In this document: in pieces, positions 13,534 to 25,826 of the stretch
Position numbering within the stretch: position 1 is the stretch's first letter
Layout: each line of letters begins with the position of its first letter
Assembly (NCBI GenBank): GCA_025642065.1
Contig: JAODUP010000677.1
Coordinates: forward strand, 272,501 to 336,500
From: Paralvinella palmiformis
Taxonomy: Eukaryota > Annelida > Polychaeta > Terebellida > Alvinellidae
Reading direction: 5' to 3'
DNA: 64,000 bases
Position numbers and translations under genes: made by a program
Notes under the pieces: model-generated
Told to the model about the DNA's origin: nothing
What the model saw: only the letters and a program-made list of their open reading frames with translations
Databases searched by the model: none

Positions 13534-15687
13534 GTGTGTGTATGTGTGTGCATGTGTGTGTGTGTGTAAAATGCATGACTATTTTACCTTATAAACACTA
13601 CAATATTGTTTCATGCGGCTATTAGTTTCAACTGTCAGCACATTTCTGTGGCGTGTGTATTCTCTTCTCAAACAAAACTAAACTTAATCTAGGCCATTTA
13701 CAAGGAATAAAATCTAATACAGCATGTTTTTCCAAAAATACATGATAGTAGAAATTCTATCATAATGTGTAGAAATCTCATTCAAAGTACTACACTTCTT
13801 CTGCACAGTTTAGTACATTGAATGGACAAGCATATATATAAATTGTTACACAAATGATGAATGAAGTTTACAGCATACTATGTGCACAATATAATATCCT
13901 GAAAATATAACAAAATGAAAAACCTGTCAATCAATGCTATATATATATATATATATATATATATTAGTATTTTTGACTGATCTTCAGCTTGTAATCAGTC
14001 ATTAATTACCTGTCCAACCTTCTCATCCATAGGTGGGAGATAGTATGAAGTATACTTATGTATACTTATGTCATAATTTCATTTTTAATTGCAGATTTGT
14101 TTTATTTTTTATCTATGATTGAAACAAAGTTTCAAAATATTTTTGGCTACATCGGTCCTCACGATAAACTAAATCGGGCGAGTGATCCCCATTGATTGAG
14201 ATGTGAATGCTGCTCATAAAATCACAGTATTAACTAATATTGAGAGTAAACTAGTCATTTTTGTATCTAACTGGATTACGGTAGTCTAAGCGTATTTCTG
14301 GGAGTTCAGAATGAGGTTATTAAGAACGTGTGATATTTATGATGAATAACTGGTGAATGTTTGCCATTATTTTGCCACTTTTGTTTACCCCCATAACCCA
14401 CAATTTGTTTTTCCTAAACCCACTCCCAAGTTTTACATTTTTATTCCACCCAACTCACATAATTTAAACTCTAGCTCACACTAATATTCCCCATTAACTA
14501 TGGCATCTGTATATGAAATGTTCCCATTTTATCAAGTAGTTTCATTTTGTATGCCATGTATGAAGTTAGTTGTAATACATTTTTTCAGATTAATACACTT
14601 TATGCAGGTTTACTAATAAATATATTTTATCATTATATAAATTTATAAGTATGCATTTGTGATAATATTCATTATAGATCTTGTTTTAGTTAGTGATTTG
14701 TTGTATGTCCACAAACTGAAGTATAAGGATACAATGTCCCCTGGAGGTATTTTGGCATTGGGCATTATAGTGTCCTCCGGATAAGTTATGATAGTATGCA
14801 GCATCCAAGTGGACTATGTGGCCTCAAAAATAGGGTTAAAAGGTCTGAATAGGCAAAACACTGTGGTCTTTATGCCATTAGATTCAGACATATCTGGGGA
14901 ATAAAATTCATCTTGGGGGGACACCAGATCTTTTTACACCAGTCTGTGGTCAACAAACCAATAATATTGTGTTCACGCAGTAAAAATTGATCACGTAGAT
15001 GCAGTTAATCCCGAGATCTTAAATTCTTATGAAGTTACATAGATGTCTACATTCATTCTACTAGTGTATACTTAATTAAAGGAGTGTCTTAAATTATACC
15101 AAAATTATTTCACAGATTTTATCAATCCATTCACTGGCCATAACATACCACAAACAATTATTGCACACACGTCAGCTGTCACTATCATTCACGATAATAT
15201 TGACATAATTAAAACAATGTTTTTCGGTGTTAAACTGTTACATTATCTCCGACGAGACTAATTTCTTCATGATTCTACATAAAATATGCATCATATTCAA
15301 TTTCCTGACACCTACCTAGCACCATAGATAGAGATAGAGATTTATTGACATAAATATATACTCAGTGAGATATCAAGATACATTGTTAGGTAATATTATT
15401 ATGTCTGATATAAGTACATAGATTTCCAGAAACTGACCCACAATATTGCCACCCATATAGTTATAACTGGAATAGCCCTAAAACATTAAACATAATCCAC
15501 TGATTTAATATAAATTTTTCATTCTGTTTGTTGGTGATATAGACAGCGCTTACAAGTGGAACGAGGTGGTGGTAAAACTGTCTGGTGTATGGAACAAATC
15601 CATCGCCTCTTCAATGGATGTAAAACACCTGGATTTGAAGTTGATAAACTACATCATCACTTTAAGACAGGTAAATATACATAATAA

Positions 15688-15729
<42 letters not shown>

Positions 15730-16205
15730 CACTAATAATTATTTTACAGATCACTTTATAAATTATCAGTTGTTTGTGAATGTCAGACTGATATGAATAA
15801 TTTTATCGTGAAAGTAAACACTATGAAAAGCTGTTTTTAAAGTAATGGTAAATTAAAAGATGTATACACAGTTGAAAAGATGCATATTATATATGCTGTA
15901 ATTATTCTGCATATACTAAACAGTGTAAATTTTAATATAAATAATATCATATAAATCCCCCCCCCTATTATTACTGCCACACACTGACCATAAAATGTTT
16001 ATGGTAATCTGTGAATTAATTGACAAGCTGTCAGGATCATTGACAGTGTTGATCATGATGGTTTGGGTTAATAAAGGATCAAAAGCCACGTGTAATGAAC
16101 CACCCCTAAGGCTGTTTGCCAAAAAAATGCCTCCCCCACTCTAATGCCACCCCACCACAACGCCAACTTTCAGCCAGGTCCCAAAGTTGGCATAAAAGTG
16201 AGGTT

Positions 16206-16258
<53 letters not shown>

Positions 16259-16342
16259 TATTTATGGATATAATATTGTAAATAATATTGTAAAGCGCCT
16301 TAGAGCAGCTTCTAGCTGAATAGGGCATTATATAAATATCAC

Positions 16343-16384
<42 letters not shown>

Positions 16385-16427
16385 AATTGTTTAAAATAAA
16401 TTAAATTTTAGAATGTATTACCCTAAA

Positions 16428-16475
<48 letters not shown>

Positions 16476-16848
16476 TCTTAAAATACTAATATCTGTATTT
16501 GATGTAGTTACCATAGACAGTATAAGACATCTACTCATTAACCACACAAGTTAATATGATCTTTCTCTATTTATTATCAACAGAGGAAGAAGGTAGCTGT
16601 CCCACTTATGTTGTTGTTACATCAAATGGACGAATGTACAAACTGAACATTGTACATGAAGATGGCAGCATTCTGACTGTACCCGAATTGGAGGTATACG
16701 AGCCTCTCCATCGTGTCATTTTGTATATAGAATTATTCGTCTATCATCTTGATTTAAATGGGTTTTGAGTGGCCATCACAGTTATGACTGTGTGATGTAA
16801 TGATGCAATGTCATGCGCGATGAGGTATTTTCAACATACACATCTGTC

Positions 16849-16882
<34 letters not shown>

Positions 16883-19800
16883 TGTATATAGTAAGGCTAT
16901 ACTCAAGTAAAAACTCGCCATTCAACCTTGAATTGTTTCAGTGAAGCACTTGATATTAATTTGTAGTAAATGTGTAAGTGCAACAAATGTTGCAGCTCTA
17001 ACTTAAGCATTTTTATATTGGTGTGTGTGTGTGTGTGTGTGTGTGTGAGTGATTATAGTTTATACTCGATATTTTCTGATCAGATTAAATTGAGAACAAT
17101 CCGAGATAATAGCACAAGACTGGGACCAGGTATTGGGCTGGGCACTCTCACCACAGAAAACAGAACGACGTGGGCAAAGGTACAGTATAAGATGAAGATT
17201 ATTAATGCACGACTTGAAACGTATACCATTAACATATATGAATTATATCAGTTTTAAGTTATTGTCATGATCCAGGCTAGAAAACTGAAGACAAACAATG
17301 TTGATGGCTCCGAACCATTTCCTGCTTTCTGTCATGAATTTATGTTGCAAGAGTTTAGCTTTTTAGACTTTAAATCTACCAATTCATATGTTCATTTCAG
17401 CTTCGGGAGCATCTTCTCTCCCTCCACCCTGATAATAAATGTTGTCTAGTTACTGTTGAGGAAGCCATTATGTTAGTGGCACTTGATGACAGAAAGCCGA
17501 ACAACTTGCAAGAGGTCAGTATGACAATGGTCATCTTCTAAATGTTACACAAGTAAAAAAAACATTCAGTCCAAGTTTTTAATACCATTAGAATGAGATA
17601 ATAATGTTTATATAATTGATTAAACAATTGAAATGCAGAATCCATTAGTTTCTTTTTGTTTATTAGAAAGTCTACCCAAGTTGAAAATGTCAGATTTATT
17701 TCTGATTAAAGAAGCCTGAGATAAAAACATTAGTTTTCCACGTGAAGTTTCAATTTGTTTGTATTTCTGCCTCCGTCCAATGTTACTAGGCCTGAAAGTG
17801 TGTGTTGAATTCTAACATTGCAAAATCTGTAACGGTACAAAAATAAGTAGTGAGAATTACCTGCAGATTCACAGTTTGTCGAGTTATATACTGAGCCACA
17901 GGTCATTTTTGACATACACAAAGATCTGGTGAGAATCTGATAGGGGCAATGTGGGAGTCTACCCTTTGAGAACAGTAGCATATCATTTATTTCCACTTTG
18001 ACCGTACAATTCTGACAGCTGATTGTAAACAAAACATCAACCCTTGGCTCTTCAGTACGCATGCTGTTATTTGTCGTTTAGCCTGTGGGCTGAGAATTCT
18101 GCCCAATGGCAGAGCTTCTAACATCAGACCCTGGTAGTTTGTTTGGTGGAAAGAAGAAATAATCCAAATTATCGCACACCAGAAGGGGGAATGAATTTGA
18201 CGGATTTATCCTCAGATCATCTAACTATCCCCAGTCCATGCCTTTCCTTATAAAATTTGGATCCAGATCAAGTCAGGTCACTTATGTCCTGGCTTAGTCA
18301 TCCTCATTACCTTACCAGCCCCCCCCCCCATGCTCAACCTACTAACTGATGCCCTTATCGGGTCATTTACATAAATCTGACAGTTCTATAGATGCTCCTC
18401 GTTACAAGAATATAAAACTATCTGCAAAAGGAATTTCAATCTAAAGTTTCCTTTAGCTATTTCAGTAATGTATCATTCTGTTTTGATCAACTATGCTGTA
18501 ATCATCATAAATATGCTTTGTTTTTTAAATGTTTTGTAGCTCTTCAGGACCACCCAGTCTGTGTGTGACTTCAAAATAGTGGCACCCACATATGAATTAT
18601 AGTCAATTAACCAGCACTTTAAACTGGATTATTTATTTTGTGGTTAATTGTGTTGATATTTTGACATCAGTTAAAATTTGAATGTGCACATATTTCTATT
18701 AGTCCTGAAAATTGGAAATGAAGATGAACCATTCTTTTAACTGTGTATTAGAACAAACAGACCTTCGTGTGGCTGGTCTCATTTGTTCACGTGGCAGTTC
18801 ATAACTGTTATTTGTGTTTTATTTATTATGCTTAGATAAAATATATATGTATAAAAAATCTTATGTTGTCATGTACTCAAAAAGAAAGCATTTGGACTGG
18901 TAAAACATGATTCTTCATCTACGAACAACAATCACCATATATTTTGACTATGTCATATCTCTATGGGGTTCAACACATAAAACCTCATGTGAACAAAATC
19001 TTCATCAAGCCAAAAAATGTAACCAGAATCATGACTGGAACACGGTACAATGTGCACACTAATCCAGTGTTCAAAAAATTTAAAGTTGCTAAACTTGATG
19101 ATTTATAGAAATTACATATATCCAAATACACACATATAAATTTCTTCAAAGAACAATCCTGCCCCCGCTCACAATTCTCTTTTTTTCATAAATGAAATGA
19201 TCCACACACATGACACCCAAAATAGACAAAATCTGCATGTAGTACAACGACAAATTTCAATAACATCCAAAAGTCTACGCCCCAGGGGTCCAGCTATATG
19301 GTACTTGACTCCAAAATAAATGACTGCTAAAAACAATCGAGTCATTTGGCAATCATTTTAAGAAGATCAATAATTATTAATGTTTGTGGTGTCACTGAGC
19401 CATGCCTAGAGTGTATTGCCACGATTGTCACAGCTGTAATGTATTAATCCTGGTTTTTTTGTGACATATTCCCCTGTCCTGTTGAACTACAGGCCCTCGG
19501 TCACTCATCACTAATTACAACAGAGGTGTCACAGGTAGACAGCTCGAGTATCTATGTAACACCTCGGCAAGCATGTAGCTATGTACATATGTATTTGAAA
19601 AAATTGGATTATGGTATTATGTAAATGCTTGCTGAATAAATATATCCATCAATCAATCAATCACGTTATAGCAGAGCCACACTGTGTCTTTCTGCTAACT
19701 GTACCAATTCATTTACCTACCGATTATCTTGATAGCAATATTTAACTCTGATATAAAATCTCTGAAATAGTAAGCATCAAATGAAGTATTGATTAAGTGC

Positions 19801-20623
19801 CCAAATTCTTACTGCCGCCAGTGAAAATGATAATAAACTGATTTATGCCAGTTAATTGGTTTAAAAAGTTGAAATTCAACTTAGTTTCTAATCAGATATC
19901 ATAGAAATATATCTACTTGATTCTGTTAAATAAATCCTCCAAACTTGTAGTTGTTCACCTGGATGCCAACTCGTTCATAAATTATCAACTTTTCAGTAAT
20001 GAGACGTTTCCAGAGAGGGAGTTGTGACTGTAAAACACCTTGATGCTACAGTGATCTCCAATTAACGTTATTTGACTTTATTTATCATTGTTATTTCATA
20101 TATTCATCAACTTTATTCTAATTATTTTCCTTATCTGTCTGTAGCTGGCAGTAGAAAGTCTGTGCGGAGATCCCTCTAACAGATGGTTTGATAAGACACT
20201 CCAGTTATGTATCTTCGACAATGGGTCGGTGGCTTGTAATGGTGATGTAAGTATAATTATGGGATGTTTAGATCTATTTTACTTTTACGACGTGATGCGT
20301 AACGATGTAAACAATGTAAACCGCATTCACTGGACTACTCGGCTTAAGAATAGACCTGTCTTAAAAGAACACCTGTCTGGTTTGATTAAAGAGGTTACCT
20401 ATATTATATTTTTCTATTATAAGGTAATTGGTAAATAATTATTTAGGTCTCTTTTGTTGTATATTTATAAGCTGATAATTTTATTATGATAATTGGTGTC
20501 TGTGTAACAGCTCATTCATTAACATGTGTTTATATTGTAGGTCATACTTGCAGTTTGTGGTTTATTGGTTCATTTATAAATGGTCTTGCTTGATTACCAG
20601 TGAAAAATCTTTATCAGTAGGGA

Positions 20624-20657
<34 letters not shown>

Positions 20658-21072
20658 GGCACAGATAATACAGGAATAAGAAGATATTGTGGTTCATCCA
20701 GCCATGCAGAATGTCAACCTTAAATTCATTATACGCAGATGGAGTCACACAGAATACAGTGGCACTTCTTATCTGTTCATTGCTTCAAGTCTCCGTAATA
20801 AACATCAGCCATAAAACCATCGCTAGTTTAAAACGTTGCCAAGAACTGATCACTTAAAGTTTTATTGAAAAAAAGTTTTTTAAATTTTTTTTAATTATTA
20901 TTAGTCGTATTATTTTAATGCCATCAAGAATGCTATTTTTTTTTAGTTCTTTGATACACAGTTATACGATGAATAATGTTTTGTCATTGATCTGTAAGCA
21001 GTCCAAGAGTATTTATTGTTTTCACCAAACAGCAGTCTATATGCAAATGTTAGTCTCTTTATTTCTGTTTCT

Positions 21073-21127
<55 letters not shown>

Positions 21128-22546
21128 TTGCCTCCCTTTAATCCAAATATGGGAGACCTAGGCACTCAGAGAGATAGGAAGAGAGAGAGCTGTCGCAATA
21201 GCAAATAAGTTTTGGTGTGTTTCACCTTTTGATAATCTAAGATATGCTCTGATGGTGAGGCCAACAGAGCACTGCACTATAAACTTACAAGCCAGGGTTA
21301 TGAGGCCAAGTGATAATGGTGTTTGTGCGATATTTCCTTTGAGAGTCATCCATCAAGCTTTTTGTGATCAGCACCGAAGTTAAGAAAATTGATCACTCAC
21401 TGATCAGCTAGGAGTGTTAAGATTTATGTTATTCCTATAAAATGTTGTCTATTTCAACTGTTGTTCTGTACTGATGATGAGTTGATAACTTTGTACCATG
21501 TACATTACAGCACGCCCCCCACGATGCCATGGTGATGATACACCTCACAATGTGGACATTTACCGGAATATACACATCGGGTGTGGCATGGCAGGTAGCT
21601 CAGCAATGTGTTTGGTTACTAGAACAACAGGGTTTTGTGTTATTTTTATGTTGCTGTATTCCTGTATTGTGTGTGCATGTGTGTGTGTGTGTATGTATGT
21701 GTGTGTGTTCTACTAATCCCTCTTACTTGTCTTAAGTAAGCGTTATTTTGTTGTTGTTTGTTCTGACCTTTCCTCATTATTTCCATCTGTTAAAATGTCT
21801 ATTTTTCAAGTATATTAAGTTTACTTTGTTTCAGTTTCAATTATTAATAATAATAACTTTCTCTACCAGCTGTGAGGGGTTTAATGTCCAGTTTTGTGGT
21901 TTAAGATTTAGGTTCCGCCTGTGAGCTCCTTAATGTATTAGCTAGCTCATAAAATTGTAAAAAGGGCATTTGCCGTCCATTTAATTAAATAGTTAACAAC
22001 TGTTCAGTAATCCTAATGAAACACAAATTGGCACATGAAACTAAAAGAGGCCCCCAACAATGAAAGAGCCTCGGTTTGGGTAAAATATAACATTACGATG
22101 ATAATTGAGCCAGGTAAGCCAGTTTTAAGTGTTCTTCTGGACCTGTCTGTTGCCTTTGATACAGTTGACAAAAATGTACCTACTCTAAATTAAAAGACAT
22201 ATTTGATTTATCAGGTAAATTACCAGACTAGTTTCAGTCATTTTTGGAACAATGCTCCTTGAGAGTATCTGTTCATAGTATTTAATTATTCTGTCATTAT
22301 TATCTGGTATGCCGCAGGGTTCAGTTCTGGATCTTTTGGTTGTGACAATGTATACATGGCTTCTTGTTATGATTTGCCCAATAATATGACACACTGTGAC
22401 ACATACTCAAAAATAGGATCATATCACCCCAATTCTCCAAAAAGTGTATTTGATACCTGTTAGACAACAATTCTATTCAAAATTATAATTAATTAAATAA
22501 AAATTATAAAAAGCAACATGGCTGGATATCTATATCTATCCTTGTG

Positions 22547-22583
<37 letters not shown>

Positions 22584-25500
22584 CATGGTCTCCAAGCTGA
22601 TGTCATCATCAGTTGTCATATTACTGTCATTCACTTGGCCAGGTAACCTCCAAAGATAATCAGACAGAATGAAAGATAAACACCCTTATGACATAGCCTG
22701 GCCAGAGTTTGAACTCAGGTGCTATAGCTCTGTAATGTACCACATTACCGATGAGGCCATGGAGGTGCCGTACCTATGTCTAAGATAGTTTGTTCAATTT
22801 TCAATGTTTATACGTAATATTCGGCTGTTAGCCGGTAGCCTGATGATAGATGAAGACTGTTTTCATCACATGTTGTCCTTTACTTGTTCAACCAAGTTCT
22901 GGCACATACAGCTCAGTGGATAGCTAAAGGTGATCAGTATCAATTAACTTATTAATGGATATTTCCAAGTTATTTTCTGTTCTTGAATGAGTTTGTGTAG
23001 GTTTAGAAGATCAGCAGGACAATGACAGTCAGCATCTTTGTCCAGATTGCCCACGAGCAATCCTTACATGGCTTGGTATCTAAATCTGCAAGATAGTCGT
23101 CACTTGTGTTGTTGGTTGAATACATTTCCTGACATATCATGACATACTCTGAAACATCATCAGCTCCATGTGCAGAAAGAATGAGTTCATGTTTGAAGCT
23201 TGTGTCTGTGCGTGTCTTCGCGTATGCTTGTAAACCCTTCAGTCAGGATTTCTTCCCATGCTCCAGGTTCATCAAGGCTATGATCCAACCACTGGAGCAA
23301 CCGAACCAGTCTCTACGATCATTTCATTTCGTTATCTCCGAGCTCATTCTGTGATCCAGACTGCTAATCCATAAACCATTGTATTTCTCCCTGTTGCTAT
23401 GGTTACAGCATGCTCCACATGATGCTATGGTGGTGATCAACTTAGCGTGGTGGCTAGATACAGCTGTGTTTTACTGCAACAAGAAGTGGAAGATTTGAAT
23501 GTTTCTTAAACCCGTCAGATTTTAGATGATGTTTAGCTTATCTAACAGTGTGGCAACATGTGTCAAGTCAAAACAAACCCATCTCTGTGTCATACGTTAC
23601 AAAAACTTGAAGCATCTATTATTAAAACGTTTAAATATCGTATAATTATCTGTTTCATGAAAGATCTTTTCGCTTATAATAAATTCTTACAGCTGTCGTA
23701 CCGTTATTAGTTCTGCAATACTATAATCTATATTTGTAGAGATTACCTCAGGTAGTGGCTGAGATAGGAATCAAATTGCTTAATTGTTTTGTTGTTGAAT
23801 AGAAGTAACTCATTGAAAATTAAGAGAGATAATTTACTCGAATGATTTATTAAAGACCTGGTGACCAGAGACAAGTGCTGCCACCTGTTTACTTTTCTGT
23901 TAATATATCTATTGAACATTCTGGTTGCATAGTGGTTACAGCACTGCACTGAAAATCTCCAGGTTGCGGGTTCGAATCTGGCTCAGACCCATGTTTGAGG
24001 AATTTGTTTCCCTAGCCATATGTCTCTCAGCTATGTGTCCCAACTGTGACTAGCATCGAGACCAAGCAACTGAATTCAACTCCACTTATATCTATGTATC
24101 TATAAAATTTATGTACAGGAACCTTCTAGATAGTAATATTGTCAACAACGTATCATCATCAAGCTAGATATGAAAGATATACCAAAAAATACCCATCATT
24201 CAGAATACATAAAGTTGTTTTCCACTCCACAATGTGGTATGCGAATATTGCATGCCGTCACCTCAATCCGTATACACCAATTGACACAACAAACATATAT
24301 CAGCTTTGTGGGCTTATACTTTCTTAACAAGACCTGACACACCAATACAAGAGGCGTCAGTTGGTGCTCGTTTTTGGTGCTTGTTAACAATTACATTGGC
24401 CATACCGGGAGCTGCTTTAATAATTCTAAGTGGATTAATGCTGTATTCTGTTTCCAGAAAAAGTTTTCTAAGGAATGTGCGTATATGAAAGATGCTGTTG
24501 GTTGATGGATGGAGTGACGGATGTTCGGGTGATTTAAGTTTAGGCAACAGTCAAACTAAGGAAATGTTGGGAAACAAACGAAAGTATCAAAGCAGAGAGT
24601 GACTTTAATAAACTGACATACGTCAATAGGAGAAAACATGTTGTTATTATACACGTCTCATGTCTGCGATGTAGCTTACTGTGGAACAAACGGTATCTTT
24701 AAAGTCAACACATTTGCCCGATGTTATGTCATCATTCTCTTGTTGAATCCATCATATCACAAGTTGGCTTCATTTTTTCCTCTTTAGGCACTTATTAATA
24801 TTGCTGAAGTAGCTTTTAACAAAAACAAACAGAGAGATGGTTTTGTTATACAATGTTTTGTCGCGTGTAATCTTTGGCTTGGCACCTTTATCTGTCTCGT
24901 GTTTCAGTAGCAGTGTATACACGGGTGTATATAGCAGGACATCGGTATAATATGTGGACCTTTAAGCCACCAGCTGTGGACTGGGACATACGGGGACTAT
25001 GTCTAAAGGGTAAAGGGCCATATGGGGATGTAGATTGAGGCCACCAGCTGCAGACTCGGACATAAAGGGAACAAGTCTAAGGATATCAGCTTTTGTCTCG
25101 GTGATATGGGGATGGGGAATAAGCCGATCGGCTGTGGATTGGGCCATATAGAGATGTAGTTTTGAGGCCACCATCTTTAGACTGGGCCCTATGGGGATGG
25201 AGTCTAAGGCTACCCGCTATGGGAGTAGATGGTATGGGGATCATGGAGTCTACCACCCGTCGACTGAATCGTATGGGGATTGAGTATGTGGTATGAAAAT
25301 GGAGTCTTAGCTCGCCAGAAGTTGACTCGGGACATGTGGGGATGGAGTCTTAACTTACCAGTTCCGCTCTCTGTAGAATGTGGGGATAGTGCTAAACCGG
25401 ACCTGTGGCCTGGGGATTAGGAAGGTGAAGTCTCAGTCTCCCACTTTTGACCTGGGGATATGCTGAATGGGGTTTAAGCACCCCCACCCCCCACACACAC

Positions 25501-25791
25501 ACCTTTAGACTGGGTCATGTTAGTTCATTAAAGGTTATTACCATGGGTTGTGGCGATATTCTCCATGTTCTTGGTTGGTTATTTGTAGGATATGAACATC
25601 AGTAGGTCAGTGAAGTGAATGAGTTGTCTGTCTCAGTTTAATATTGATAAAAGATATTGTCCATGTAACACCCTTGTGTGGCTTGACATCTGACATCGGT
25701 TTTTTGTTGACTCAATACATCACATACTACACCTATTAAGAGATGTATCTGTCGTGTAAAAATAGTGTGTGCAGCCTGAATGATATGTTAG

Positions 25792-25826
<35 letters not shown>

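Noticed and set aside
15545..15546. Alternative exon 4 acceptor at ACAG, four bases downstream
   Set aside because: It would shift the frame and lose the match to CROT.
23493..23500. AT-AC (U12-type) intron after exon 9B
   Set aside because: The bases ATTTGAAT do not fit ATATCCTT, and no matching AC acceptor was found at the next exon.
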